The notes under the pieces were generated by a model, which was given only the letters and a program-made list of their open reading frames with translations, made no database searches and had not been told where the DNA came from. Position numbers and translations under genes: made by a program. Of a stretch of 64,000 bases of DNA, positions 21,880 through 32,962 are shown in pieces. How positions within the stretch are numbered: position 1 is the first letter of the stretch; the number at the start of each line of letters is the position of its first letter. Location of the stretch: the NCBI RefSeq assembly GCF_036898095.1, contig NC_090763.1, positions 61,737,167 to 61,801,166 on the forward strand, in the 5' to 3' direction. This DNA is from Palaemon carinicauda (taxonomy: Eukaryota; Arthropoda; Malacostraca; Decapoda; Palaemonidae).

Positions 21880-22280
21880 ACGAACTGCTGGCAAATTTCC
21901 GATGACCGATGAATCGGTGGTCTGTGAGCCGATGGTGAGTTAGAGATCAACAAGCTGATTATGGTCCCCCCTGGTTGGTCAGAGATGAGCAAGCTGAAGA
22001 TGGGCTGGTCAGAGATCAGCGAGCTGAGTTCAATGATCGAAGAAAGATGAGCTGCCCATCGGTGATCTAGTGATCAGCAAGCTGATGACTGGTTATTGAC
22101 CAGCAATCGGTGATTGGAAACGTTAGCAATTGGAGATCGTTAGTCATTGAAGGGACTACAGTAGAGGTCAAAGATCAGCATTGAGCTAGCAACTGGCGAT
22201 CTGGTGATCGGCGACCTAGCGATTAGTAAACTGTGAACTAGCCATCAGCAAACAGTGATCTAGAGATCAGAATGTTGATG
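21880..22280. repeat. Degenerate 'gatcagcaagctga' repeat tract in DIRS-D
   Basis: Many imperfect copies of a short unit related to 'gatcagcaagctga' and 'ggtgatctagtgatcagc' occur in a row. A similar single unit is present in E near 51103 and in D near 23641, within Gag-linker sequence. The tract is therefore probably an expanded part of the Gag linker. Confidence 0.5.
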
Positions 22281-22729
22281 TTTTACTGTTTGCTGATGGT
22301 GGTCTGTCAAGGAAAAAAGAAACTTCAGAAGAGACAGGGATCAAGGATTCCTCATTTCAATTCCCTTTGTAGAATGGAATCTTCGTGATCTTGAATCCTT
22401 CTGTGAAGCCTTATTCCTCTTTCCCGGTGGCAATGTTTATGTGTCTGCGGGGAGGAATGGGGCAATGGTGACCTGTCCAAAAAGTTTTATTCCTTTTTAC
22501 TGCCTACTGCGCGAGTGTGTAGGAGAGTACTGGAGCGATGGCACACAGGATGATGATGGTGTTTAATTTCTGCTTGGAGAGCAGGCAAGCGCTGGCATTG
22601 GATCTGTGAGCCCTGACTCTTTGGCAAGAGCTGGCACATTGGATCTGAGACAGTAACTGCGCAGGAAAGTGCGGAAGAACGCTGGCGCGCAGTAAGGCAC
22701 TGTGTAGTTTTGTGCATTCTCCCTAGAAT

Positions 22730-23170
22730 GTGCCAAAGTGTGTGACTGGTTGCGCAAGGGCGGGTGCATTGGCGCGTGCGTGAGAGTACTACGTGGAGAC
22801 TACTGGCGTGCGCCTGCGGAAGACCATTGGCGCGGGAGTCCAGCAGCGCCCGCGCGCAAGATCACTGGAGCGCAAAAGCATTGGTGCGCGTGCGTGAGGA
22901 ACGCGATTGGCACCCGCACGTAAATTACTGTTGGCACGGGCGGAAGGCCATCAGCGCGCGCACGGAAGACTGTCGGCGGGTGCGCGGTAGACTGTTGGCA
23001 CGCTCACGCGCGCAGAAGACTGTTGGCGCCCACGGGAGACCATCGGCGCCCGCACGCAGAAAAAAGTCGGCGCGCGGAAAAATAATCGGTGCACGCATGG
23101 AAGACTGTTGGAGGGCGCGCGCATGGAAGACTGTTGGAGGGCGCGCGCACAGAAGTGTTGGCACTCGCGC
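22730..23170 (-). repeat. GC-rich degenerate repeat of the DIRS-D Gag linker
   Basis: A run of imperfect units such as 'agactgttggcgc' and 'ggagaccatcggcgcccgca', rich in CG dinucleotides. The equivalent stretch in DIRS-E is about 50150-50640, which reads as SPARQ-like peptide repeats. It stands out against the AT-rich surroundings but is best explained as Gag linker. Confidence 0.55.
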
Positions 23171-23194
23171 GCGAAGGTAGCGCTAGTAGGTTGG

Positions 23195-23494
23195 CAGGTC
23201 AGCTGGCAGGACGATCAGGAACTGGGATGTGCCCTTTGGAAGGGTGAGCATCCACCGATGGGGACCATAAAAAGGTCCGCGTTAAAGTCCAGGACCGAAG
23301 TCCAAAGGACTACGTTGCAGCGCAACATTGCGCTGGTAGATCGTCAGGTCAGCTGGCAGGACAATGAGGAACTGGGATGTGCCCTTTGGAAGGGCGAGCA
23401 TCCACCGATGGGGACCGTAAAAACGTCCGCGTTAGAGTCCAGGACCGAAATCCAAAGGACTACATTGCAGCGCAAGGTTGCGCTGGTAGATCGG
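23195..23494 (-). repeat. 150-bp tandem duplication in DIRS-D Gag
   Basis: Two units begin 'caggtcagctggcaggac' at 23195 and 23345, with about 95% identity by eye. The unit length is 50 codons, so the duplication would have kept a frame. Confidence 0.8.
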
Positions 23495-25019
23495 TAGGTC
23501 CTGGTAGATCTGCTGCGCTGATAGGTCTGCTTGATCCTCCGAAAAGGTGTCTCTATGATTGGCCTCTTGTGAACGAGAGAGGTGAATACTTCGTAGAAGA
23601 GACTTGAAGACACCCGTGATGATGCCCATGATGGACGGTGGATCAGCAAGCTGACCTTTAACAGTAGTGATCCTCCGAAGAGGAGTCTCTATGAGTGGCC
23701 TCTCTCGCGAACGAGAGAGGTAAGCACTTCGTAGAAGAAACTTGCCAAGACCGTGCTCCGCCCCTGAAGGAAGAGAAACTCAGCAAGGGGGGAGAGAAGT
23801 CTGGGCGAAGGCAACAACAGCAGTCGGAGACGATGAATTTATTAAGATGTGGGAAGTTCTCCCTCTGAAGGGAGAAACAACCTCATACCTGGGGAGGAAA
23901 CTTCTCTCGGAAGGGAAGTTGTCCAACACCTGGAGGCGAACCTCCTTTAGCGTTCTAAGATGATCTGAAGTGCTGGTCATGTTGTCACGGGAGTACTTCT
24001 AAGAGAAGGGATGACGCCCATGACGACGTCCTCTGAGGGACAGTAGTGACAGCAGATTCCCCACGCATGAACAGAACAGCTCTGCTTCGTCGACACTCTT
24101 AGTCGATCAAAGAAAAACTGCATAGTTAACTGGGAAAAAATAAAATGAGTTATCTAACAGAAATTCCCTAGGGAGGAACTCCGAAAAGGAACTCCGAGGG
24201 ACAACATAAAATAAGCATTCCGCCGACGAAAAAATTAATTATTTAAAAAATTCCCTAGAGAGGAACTCCAAAGAGGAACCTCGAGGGAACAACATAAATT
24301 AATTATTGCGCCCTTCCTTCCCCAGTCGATATCCACGGGCGAAGGGGGAGTGGAGTAACTGTAATAAAAACAGAATTACAATTATTTAAATCAGCTAAGA
24401 ATATTCACTAATAGTGAGAACCACTGATCCTCCGAAGGGAAGTGTTCCCCACGGAGAAAAGCTGTAAAAGTTAAAATACAATTATATTTTCATTAAAAAT
24501 AATTGAGACAAACAATCTGAAGAGCAACCTAACCCGCGCACGGGAAAGGAGCTTCCCCAAGAGTACACTGTTGTTCTAAAGGTGAACCACCTCGAGAAGA
24601 GAAAGAGCGTAGTCAATCTTTGAGAAGCCACATTCCCTTCGCTCAGAAATCCATGTTTCCCATAAGAAAAAGGAAAAGGCGAAGACAATAGTTGAATGAA
24701 GAGGGTTCAGGCCGAGTTAACGGTTATATGCCGACGGGAAGACCGATGGACCAGAGAGGGAGAGGTCGTTCCCCACGAAGTGGAACTATGCTGGCCTTGC
24801 TAATGTGCGCAAGTGTCGTTGTCATATATGTATCACACACACAGCACAAACACTGAAAAGGAAACTTATCACATTTCTATACACATATATATACATAAAC
24901 ATCAAGAATGTTTTCATATATATATACTGTATATATATTTAAGTATATGAAAAAGTAAGTTAAAAGACAAAAATTAATGGCAGTCCAGAATAGGCGAGGA
25001 GGGAGAGAGGAAACAACTG

Positions 25020-25222
25020 CTCTCTATCCGAGCCAAAAGTAAAGTGACTAAACCACAGGTGTGTGAATGGGAGTGGTAGCAAGCTAACCCCCCCTACCCT
25101 GGCTAACTAGCGGTGGGGGTAGTTAACCCTCGCTAAATTTTAATGGCTCGTCATTTCAGCTCCGCCGAAAGTATAACCCCTAACAAATAGCGTGGTTTGT
25201 ATTCCAGTTACGGAACAAATTT
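25020..25222 (-). repeat. DIRS-D 5' inverted terminal repeat
   Basis: The complement of about 19110-19300, with shared 'gttaaccctcgctaaattt' and 'ggctcgtcatttcagctcc'. The outer edge, 'ggtttgtattccagttacgg', matches the second half of the ICR. Confidence 0.75.
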
Positions 25223-26833
25223 AAATTACAAGAATCTGTGAGTAATCAACGTTTTACCCCCTAAGAATCCAGCTCTTCTGCAGTGTTTGCATCGTTTTCT
25301 TCTGTAATTTCAGTATTTTGTATATAAAGCATAGTAACTTTCAGCTTTTTCTTCATCAGTGACTTCTAATCTCTGACCTACACAGATGACACAGGCATCC
25401 CTAAGTTGTAGGCTACACCTACAACTCCCATACTGCTGAAGTTGCCCTCGATGCCTGAATAGACATTGTACTTCAACTGGTCAAAGGACCAAATCAAGCT
25501 TGCTAACCACAGAGATGATGTCCCAGAGACAACTACTGTATACCCTAACAGGATAAAGCTTCCTTTTCACAAGTCTAAACTAGATTTGCAAGATGAAGAA
25601 ACCTCAAAAGATTCAAGGAGACCTCACCTGCCAATCTCATGAGTGATTCTTGCACTGAATACCACGACATTCATGAGTAAAACTGCCTATAGTCACAGGT
25701 ATCAGGGATTTTGTCACTTATGTTGCTTTAGATGGATAGACAAGGAACCAAACTCATTTGCAGTCTATCTTTACAAACCACAAACTGTTCCTCTTAGGCT
25801 CATTATCCCTCTTCAGCTATAAAGACAGTGGCCATGTATCACCCAGCTTCTTTGTCTCTCATCCCAGTACCTTCATGCAAACTAAAATATCATATACAAA
25901 AGTAGTTTCTCTTGGAATTCCTTGCCTTGTAAAAGTGCATGGAATGAGTATAAGGAACAATGTTCTTTTCTTTCTAAAAATGGATATTTTATGGAAAAAG
26001 GTCATAAAGGCCAGGAATACAGAAAGACAATTTAAAGTTACCAATGCCTTCTTTTATACTGGAGTAAAATATTGTCACTTTTGGGATTAGGAAAACTTTG
26101 ATGAGGAAAAGAGAGGTTACAAAAGCTCTTCTCTAGCATGAGAGAGAGATTAGAATGTCTGCTAAATCATAATATGATAAATACTGTATTCTATCCAGTC
26201 TGTCAAGGCATCTCCTGTCCTCTTTACTCCCCAATCAAGAAGGTCATCACCTCAATTAAATAGTGGGAAGGACTTGTCAGATCAAATGGGTGAGATTCTC
26301 AAGTTACTGTGGAAACTTTCAACACATAAACTGCGAATGGGTAAATGAATGTTAAAAGATAAAAAATGCACATACCTACGACCCAAATGACGTCAGATAT
26401 CCTAGATTAGAACACGTACAAGTGAGTAATTCAGTTATACCTTACTCAGTTATATGATAACTTGATAACTAACAGTTATAATTTACACAACCTCTAAAGA
26501 ACTGCACCAGTCTGGACAACACAATCCCAGGAACGGGCAGATTATGTTTGTGCATGGTATTAGAGAAATATTCCTTCTGAGGATCGTATCATTGTGGGAA
26601 AACTGGGAATAATACCAGGCAATGATCATAGATGATACATGAGCTTGAAATCCTGAAAAGACTGCCCTTATGGACAATGCCAAAAAATTAATTAGAAAGC
26701 ATGAGAGAAAATACATTCATAAAGGGAATTGCATTTTTCTCAAGATACGCATGCTGTCTTTCATACAGAAATTCTAGGGAGAAAACTTTTATGCATTCCT
26801 GAGGAATAAAATAAAAGGTAACATCAAAGCAAA
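25223..26833. other. Intron sequence without recognised features
   Basis: Between DIRS-D and DIRS-C in the 23 kb intron. The longest open frames (about 110 codons on plus near 25758-26090) show no recognisable domain. No repeat family was recognised. Confidence 0.45.
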
Positions 26834-26835
26834 AA

Positions 26836-27160
26836 TGTTATTTTGATAAAATAAATTTTTGAATATACTTACCCGGTGATTATATAAGCTGCAGCTCTGC
26901 TGCTCGACAGAAAACTCTACGTAAAAAATCCGCCAGCGATCGCTATACAGGTAGGGGGTGTACTTCAACAGCGCCATCTGTCGTGCAGGTACTCAGTACT
27001 CATTGTAAACAAAGAACTCAATTTTCTCCTCGGTCCACTGCGTCTCTATTGGGGAGGAAGGGAGGGTCCTTTAATATATAATCACCGGGTAAGTATATTC
27101 AAAAATTTATTTTATTATCAAAATAACATTTTCCAATATTTAACTTAGCCGGTGATTATA
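26836..27160 (-). repeat. DIRS-C 3' terminus and ICR
   Basis: The outer arm (26836-26885), terminal repeat core (about 26888-27030), inner arm (about 27075-27126) and the complement of the right edge (27127-27160) are all present. The right-edge variant 'aatattggaaaat' is mirrored in the ICR as 'attttccaatatt'. The outer arm lacks 3 bp present in the inner arm. Confidence 0.85.
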
Positions 27161-27571
27161 TAAGCTGATTCACACCCAGGGGGGTGGGTAGAGACCAGCA
27201 ATAAATGTTTACATTATTATGAGCTAAGGATTTTTTATTTCATTTTAGCAGTTATCAAAATAACAAAAATATAATAAATAAGTACCTGGTAAGGAAGTCG
27301 ACTTGAACAATTACTCTGCCTTTTTAAGTACGTCTTCCTTACGGAGCCTCGCGATCCTCTTAGGATGCTGAGCGACCCCTAGGATCTGAAGTATGAAGGG
27401 TTGCAACCCATACCACAGGACCTCATCAAAACCTCTAATCTAGGCGCTTCTCAAGAAAAGAATTTGACCACCCGCCAAATCAACCAGGATGCGAAAGGCT
27501 TCTTAGCCTTCCGGACAACCCAAAAACAACAATAAAAACATTTCAAGAGAAAGATTAAAAAGGTTATGGAA

Positions 27572-30220
27572 TTAGGGGAATGTAGTGGTTGAGCCCTCAC
27601 CCACTACTGCACTCGCTGCTACGAATGGTCCCAGGGTGTAGCAGTTCTCGTAAAGAGACTGGACATCTTTAAGATAAAAAGACGCGAACACTGACTTGCT
27701 TCTCCAATAGGTTGCGTCCATTATACTTCGCAGAGATCTATTTTGTTTAAAGGCCACTGAAGTTGCGACAGCTCTAACTTCATGCGTCCTTACCTTCAGC
27801 AAAGCTTGGTCTTCCTCACTCAGATGGGAATGAGCTTCTCGTATTAACAGTCTGATAAAATAGGATAAAGCATTCTTTGACATAGGCAAAGATGGTTTCT
27901 TAACTGAACACCATAAAGCTTCTGACTGTCCTTGTAAAGGTTTAGTTCGTCTTAAATAGAACTTAAGAACTCTCACAGGGCATAAGACTCTTTCTAGTTC
28001 ATTTCCAACCATATTTGATAGGCTTGGAATATCGAACGATTTCGGCCAAGGACGAGAGGGTAGCTCGTTTTTGGCTAGAAAACCAAGTTGTAAAGAACAT
28101 GTAGCCGTTTCAGATGAAAATCCGATGTTCCTGCTGAAGGCGTGAATCTCACTGACTCTTTTAGCTGTGGCTAAGCAAACCAGGAAAAGAGTCTTTAAAG
28201 TGAGATCTTTAAAGGAGGCTGATTGTAGCGGCTCGAACCTTTCTGACATGAGGAATCTTAGTACCACGTCTAAATTCCAACCAGGTGTCGCCAAACGACG
28301 CTCCTTCGTGGTCTCAAAAGACTTAAGGAGGTCCTGTAGATCTTTGTTGTTGGAAAGATCTAAGCCTCTGTGACGGAAGACTGATGCCAACATGCTTCTG
28401 TAACCCTTGATAGTGGGAGCTGAAAGAGATCGTTCTTTCCTCAGGTATAAAAGGAAGTCAGCTATTTGAGTTACAGAGGTACTGGTCGAGGATACAGATA
28501 CTGACTTGCACTAGTTTCGGAAGACTTCCCACTTCGATTGGTAGACTCTAAGGGTGGATGTCCTCCTTGCTCTAGCAATCGCCCTGGCTGCCTCCTTCGA
28601 AAAGCCTCTAGCTCTCGAGAGTCTTTCGATAGTCTGAAGGCAGTCAGACGAAGAGCGTGGAGGCCTTGGTGTACCTTCTTTACGTGTGGCTGACGTAGAA
28701 GGTCCACCCTTAGAGGAAGAGTTCTGGGAACGTCCACTAGCCATCGAAGTACCTTGGTGAACCATTCTCTCGCGGGCCAGAGGGGAGCAACTAACGTCAA
28801 CCTTGTCCCTTCGTGAGAGGCGAACTTCTGCAGTACCTTGTTGACAATCTTGAACGGGGGGAATGCATATAGGTCTAGATGTGACCAATCTAGGAGAAAG
28901 GCATCTATATGAACTGCTGCTGGGTCCGGGATTGGTGAGCAATATATTGGGAGCCTCTTGGTCATCGAGGTTGCGAAGAGATCTATGGTAGGCTGGCCCC
29001 ATGTGGCCCAAAGTCTCTTGCACACATCCTTGTGTAGGGTCCATTCTGTTGGAATTATTTGTCCCTTCCGACTGAGACAATCTGCCATGACATTCAAGTT
29101 GCCTTGGATGAACCTCGTTACTAGTGAAATGTTTAGATATTTTGACCAGGTGAGGAGGTCCCTTGCTATCTCGTACAACGTCATAGAGTGGGTCCCTCCT
29201 TGCTTGGAGATGTACGCCAAAGCCGTGGTGTTGTCCGAGTTCACCTCCACCACTTTGCCTTGAAGGAGAGACTTGAAGCTTTTCAAGGCCAGATGAACTG
29301 CCAGTAGCTCCTTGCAGTTGATATGCATTGTCCTTTGACTCGAGTTCCAAGTTCCCGAGCATTCCCGACCGTCTAATGTCGTGCCCCAGCCCGTGTCCGA
29401 TGCGTCCGAGAAGAGAACGTGGTTGGGAGTCTGAACAGCCAGGGGCAGACCCCCTCTGAGGCTGATACTGTCCTTCCACCAAGTCAGGGAAGACTTCATC
29501 TTCTCGGAAATGGGGATCGAGACCGCGTCTAGCGTCTTGTCCTTTTTCCAGTAAACAGCTAGGTGATATTGAAGAGGACGGAGGTGTAGTCTTCCTAACG
29601 ATACGAACTGTTCCAGGGATGAAAGTGTCCCTATCAGACTCATCCACTGCCTGACTGAACATCGTTCCTTCTTCAGCATGTTCTGGATGCATAACTGGGC
29701 TTGACTTGTTCTGGGGGCCGACGGAAAAGCCCGAAAAGCTAGACTGTGAATCTCCATCCCTAAATACACAATAGTTTGGGATGGGATCACTTGAGACTTT
29801 TCCATATTGACCAGGAGACCCAATTCCTTGGTCAGATCTAGAGTCCACTTTAGATCCTTCAGACAGCGACGACTGGAAGAAGCTCTTAGAAGCCAGTCGT
29901 CCAAATAGAGGGAGGCTCTGATGTCCGCTAAATGAAGGAATTTGGCTACATTCCTCATCAGCCTCGTAAACACAAGAGGAGCTGTGCTTAGGCCAAAGCA
30001 CAGGCCTTGAAACTGGTAGACAACCTTTTCGTAAACGAATCTCAGAAAAGGTTGGGAGTCTGGGTGGATGGGGATGTGAAAGTATGCGTCCCTTAGGTCT
30101 AAAGAGACCATCCAGTCTTCCCTTCTGACCGCTGCTAGAACGGACTTTGTGGTCTCCATGGCGAACGTCTGCTTTGTGACAAAGACATTCAGCGCACTGA
30201 CGTCTAGCACCGGCCTCCAC
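27572..30220 (-). pseudogene. DIRS-C tyrosine recombinase frame with a single nonsense codon
   Basis: The frame is open from 30220 to a TAG at 28511-28513, then open again to 27572. The TAG replaces the Trp codon of the RNWCKS motif (TGG in DIRS-A and B), inside the N-terminal SAM-like domain. Beyond it the catalytic part is complete: TAKRVSEIHAF, the HEVR box, SVFASFYLKD and the GPFVAASAVVGE tail. The portion upstream of about residue 450 overlaps the RT-RNase H gene in another frame. Without readthrough, only an N-terminally shortened protein starting at a later Met (28393) could be made, and it would lack the SAM-like domain. Confidence 0.85.
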
Positions 30221-30720
30221 CCTCCTGTCTTCTTTGCCACTAAGAAGAGACGGTTGTAGAAGCCCGGGGTTTGATGGTCCAGGACTTTGACTACCGCTCC
30301 CTTTTCTAGTAAGAGAGACACCTCCTGTTTCAATGCTCGTCTCTTGTCTTCCTCTCTGTACCTGGGAGAGAGATCGATGGGAGACGTTGCTAGAGGGGGT
30401 TTTCGTACAAACGGGATCTTGTATCCCTCTCTGAGCAACTTCACAGATTGTGCATATGCGCCTCTCTTCTCCCAGGTCTGCCAGAAGTTCTTGAGTCTGG
30501 CTCCCACTGCTGTCTGAAGAAGCTGGCAGTCAGACTCTGCCTTTAAAGGACTTGGTTCCTTTCTTCTTCCCACTTCTCCCTTTGGCACGAGCACCTCCTC
30601 TGCTGGAGGCTCTGCCACGAAAGGGCGGAATAAATCGGGACGCTGGAGTGTCCATCCTTGGTCTAGCTGCGAAGGTAGGCAAAGGGGTGGCTTTGCGGGC
30701 AGAGGACGCAACCAGGTCAT
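28471..30720 (-). CDS. DIRS-C reverse transcriptase-RNase H
   Basis: This is the replication enzyme of the element: it copies element RNA into DNA and degrades the RNA strand. RT fingers and palm show FLVAKKTGGWRPVLDVSALN (about residues 158-178), the catalytic Asp in SLDLRDAYFHIPIHP (about 206-218), GLCFGLSTAP (about 239-248) and the YLDD box (about 272-275). The RNase H domain from about residue 435 has FSDASDTGWG, INCKELLAVHLA and NSDNTTALAY. A conserved downstream region includes TIDLFATSMTKRLPIYCSP. It overlaps the end of Gag by about 190 bp in a different frame and overlaps the recombinase frame extensively. The start at 30720 is the first Met in the frame; the true initiation mode is unknown. 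Confidence 0.92.
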   Translation of the reverse strand: MTWLRPLPAKPPLCLPSQLDQGWTLQRPDLFRPFVAEPPAEEVLVPKGEVGRRKEPSPLKAESDCQLLQTAVGARLKNFWQTWEKRGAYAQSVKLLREGYKIPFVRKPPLATSPIDLSPRYREEDKRRALKQEVSLLLEKGAVVKVLDHQTPGFYNRLFLVAKKTGGWRPVLDVSALNVFVTKQTFAMETTKSVLAAVRREDWMVSLDLRDAYFHIPIHPDSQPFLRFVYEKVVYQFQGLCFGLSTAPLVFTRLMRNVAKFLHLADIRASLYLDDWLLRASSSRRCLKDLKWTLDLTKELGLLVNMEKSQVIPSQTIVYLGMEIHSLAFRAFPSAPRTSQAQLCIQNMLKKERCSVRQWMSLIGTLSSLEQFVSLGRLHLRPLQYHLAVYWKKDKTLDAVSIPISEKMKSSLTWWKDSISLRGGLPLAVQTPNHVLFSDASDTGWGTTLDGRECSGTWNSSQRTMHINCKELLAVHLALKSFKSLLQGKVVEVNSDNTTALAYISKQGGTHSMTLYEIARDLLTWSKYLNISLVTRFIQGNLNVMADCLSRKGQIIPTEWTLHKDVCKRLWATWGQPTIDLFATSMTKRLPIYCSPIPDPAAVHIDAFLLDWSHLDLYAFPPFKIVNKVLQKFASHEGTRLTLVAPLWPAREWFTKVLRWLVDVPRTLPLRVDLLRQPHVKKVHQGLHALRLTAFRLSKDSRELEAFRRRQPGRLLEQGGHPPLESTNRSGKSSETSASQYLYPRPVPL

Positions 30721-32962
30721 GGGTGTCCTTCTGTATCAAAGAAGCAGCAATCTCCTTAATCAAGTCCTCTGGAAAAAGGCATTTAGAGAGAGGAGCAAAC
30801 AGAAGTTCGGATCTTTGACAAGGTGTCACTCCAGCTGACAGGAAAGAGCAAAGGTTCTCATGCTTCTTGAGGACTCCGGATACGAACGATGCAGCAAGCT
30901 CACTAGACCCGTCACATATGGCCTTGTCCATGCAGGACATGATGAGCAAGAAAGATTCCTTCTCAGTCGGGGAGATCTTCCTGCTCAAAGCTCCCAGACA
31001 CCAGTCTAAAAAGTTGAAGACCTCGAAGGCTCTAAATATCCCTTTCAACAGATGGTCTAGGTCCGAAGGTGACCAGCATATCTTAGAGCGTCTCATGGCT
31101 AGCCTGCGGGGAGAGTCTACAAGACTTGAGAAGTCGCCCTGGGCAGAGGCAGGAACTCCCAAGCCGAGAACTTCTCCCGTGGCATACCAGACGCTCGATC
31201 TGGAAGATAGTTTAGCAGGGGGAAATGTAAAGGCTGTCTTCCCTAGACTCTTTTTGGACTGCATCCACTCTCCTATAACTCGTGAAGCTCTCTTGGACGA
31301 GCGTGCGAGGACGAGTCTAGTAAAGGCAGGCGAGGATGACTGCGTACCTAAAGCAAACTCTGACGGAGGAGAGCGCGGAGCCACAGACACAAACTGGTCC
31401 GGAAACATCTCTTTGAACAGAGCAAGAACTTTTCTAAAGTCCAAAGAGGGTTGCGTGGACTTGGGCTCGTCAAGGTCCGAATGTGGTTCATCAACGTGTG
31501 CCGCATCGTCATCATCAGAGAGTCCATCATCCGAGTATTGAGGAGGAAGCGGCAATGGAGTAGGAATCGGCTGGTCAGCTGAGTCCGGTCGCACGGGTGC
31601 ACGCGTGACTGAACCGGACGCAACGTCATGGAACTGTTGCCCAGTCTGTGAGCTGGCAACAACCATCGCAGCGCGGGGACGCACAGCGTCTACTCCAGAC
31701 TGTCTAGTCTGATGTGGGCGAGCAGAGGTAACCACACTGGGATGCGGAGGTTGACGTTCCGCGTCAAAACAAAACAACTCTGACGGTTGTTGTACCTCGC
31801 GAACGTCAACGGAAGGTTCCGTGCGTCGCTGAACGTCAACATGCGGCTGGCAGGGTACACTGGAACGCATGGGTGGCGGGACTCTCTCAGCTGGAGTGCG
31901 CAAGAAGGTCGCCTCAGCATCCACAGGACGCACAACCGAGTGTGTGGTTGGTTGTAGGCAAGAGGTTGGTGCAGCAGCAACCTTCTCCGCACGAAAGTCC
32001 TGCATTAGAGACGTTAATTGGTACTGCATGGTCTGCAGCAAAGACCACTTAGGGTCTGCCGTAGCAGGTGCGGCGACAGACGGTGTAACTGCCTGAGGCG
32101 GTACCGCTTTGCCTCTCTTAGGAGGTGAGCAGTCATCGGAAGACTGCAGCGAGTCCGAACTGACCCAGTGGCTACAACTGGGCCGTTGGACTTGCGCGGA
32201 AGGGACCGACTTGCGCTTAAGAGGTCGTGAGACCTTGGTCCATGGTTTCTTACGAGAAACCTCTTCCGCAGACGAGGAATAAATGGGCTCTCTCGTCTTT
32301 GTGTGGGTGGGACGATCTTGGGTAGATACGCCCGAAACCACGGAGGGAACGTCTTTTCGCTGATTAAAGCCTCTCGAACCCATTGGTCGTACGACATTGC
32401 TTCTCCCCTGGACTTGGGAGCTTGCAAGAGGTCCCGGACTAGGAGGACGACAGGCACGAACAGACGAACCCTCAAGCGCAACACTATCCACAACACTATC
32501 ACTCACTTTACCACTTCCCACTGCACTTTTACACTTCAGCTCCTTGACGTCCGCCATGAGCTGGTTACGGTCACTAGCCAAGGACTCAAGTCTCTCACCC
32601 AGAGCTTGGATGGCACGCATCATGTCAGCCATCGAAGGTTCCTGAGTGCCAGAAGGGGGATCGGGAGCAACCACTACAGGGGAAGGAATAGGTTGTGGGG
32701 CATGAGGAGAGGAAAAATCAACAGAACGAGATGAACTTCTCCTGACTCTATCTCTCTCTAGCCTACGTGTATATTTTTGGAATTCGATAAAATCGAATTC
32801 CGAAAGCCCAACGCATTCCTCACATCGATCTTCCAATTGACAGGTTTTATCCCGACAATTGGAACAAATGGTGTGAGGATCGATAGAGGCCTTCGGAAGA
32901 CGCCTTGAACAGTCCCTAGCATTACACTTCCTGAATTTTGGGACTTGAGAAGGGTCAGCCAT
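30530..32962 (-). CDS. DIRS-C Gag-like protein (810 codons)
   Basis: The start MADPSQVPKFRKCNARDC is preceded by a short leader. The N-terminal Cys-rich domain has a C-x4-C pair and then C-x2-C-x4-C-x5-C-x2-C within about residues 14-50. A basic Ser-rich segment (RRSSSRS), a coiled-coil-like stretch near residues 112-145 and a long low-complexity linker with repeated DV-Q-type blocks follow. The C-terminal third (about 510-770) looks globular, with a helix-rich region (MDKAICDGSSELAASFVSG). The protein ends in a Gly/Arg/Lys-rich tail (FRGRASSRGGARAKGRSGKK), plausible for nucleic-acid binding. The family role is particle or RNA binding. No retroviral-type CCHC knuckle is present. Confidence 0.85.
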   Translation of the reverse strand: MADPSQVPKFRKCNARDCSRRLPKASIDPHTICSNCRDKTCQLEDRCEECVGLSEFDFIEFQKYTRRLERDRVRRSSSRSVDFSSPHAPQPIPSPVVVAPDPPSGTQEPSMADMMRAIQALGERLESLASDRNQLMADVKELKCKSAVGSGKVSDSVVDSVALEGSSVRACRPPSPGPLASSQVQGRSNVVRPMGSRGFNQRKDVPSVVSGVSTQDRPTHTKTREPIYSSSAEEVSRKKPWTKVSRPLKRKSVPSAQVQRPSCSHWVSSDSLQSSDDCSPPKRGKAVPPQAVTPSVAAPATADPKWSLLQTMQYQLTSLMQDFRAEKVAAAPTSCLQPTTHSVVRPVDAEATFLRTPAERVPPPMRSSVPCQPHVDVQRRTEPSVDVREVQQPSELFCFDAERQPPHPSVVTSARPHQTRQSGVDAVRPRAAMVVASSQTGQQFHDVASGSVTRAPVRPDSADQPIPTPLPLPPQYSDDGLSDDDDAAHVDEPHSDLDEPKSTQPSLDFRKVLALFKEMFPDQFVSVAPRSPPSEFALGTQSSSPAFTRLVLARSSKRASRVIGEWMQSKKSLGKTAFTFPPAKLSSRSSVWYATGEVLGLGVPASAQGDFSSLVDSPRRLAMRRSKICWSPSDLDHLLKGIFRAFEVFNFLDWCLGALSRKISPTEKESFLLIMSCMDKAICDGSSELAASFVSGVLKKHENLCSFLSAGVTPCQRSELLFAPLSKCLFPEDLIKEIAASLIQKDTHDLVASSARKATPLPTFAARPRMDTPASRFIPPFRGRASSRGGARAKGRSGKKKGTKSFKGRV

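Larger units (their letters stand above)
19052..25222 (-). mobile_element. DIRS-D, degraded second-group DIRS element
   Basis: Inverted terminal repeats lie at about 19110-19210 and 25080-25200; both contain 'ggggttatactttcggcgg' or its complement. A palindromic left terminus and ICR are present. Internal fragments match DIRS-E: the recombinase tail, the RNase H downstream region and the Gag linker. No frame longer than about 120 codons survives. The RT core is not recognised, and a LINE tail has inserted at 21497-21700. The left border is uncertain by about 10 bp. Confidence 0.8.

Noticed and set aside
22730..23170. CpG island or promoter at the GC-rich stretch
   Set aside because: It matches the Gag-linker position of DIRS-E (50150-50640) and consists of degenerate coding repeats, so a promoter is not needed to explain the composition.
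25259..25320. Possible small minus-strand exon (after 'attacag', reading an acidic end before a TAG)
   Set aside because: It lies in the big BTB intron, but the phase does not fit the flanking exons and BTB continuity is already complete without it.
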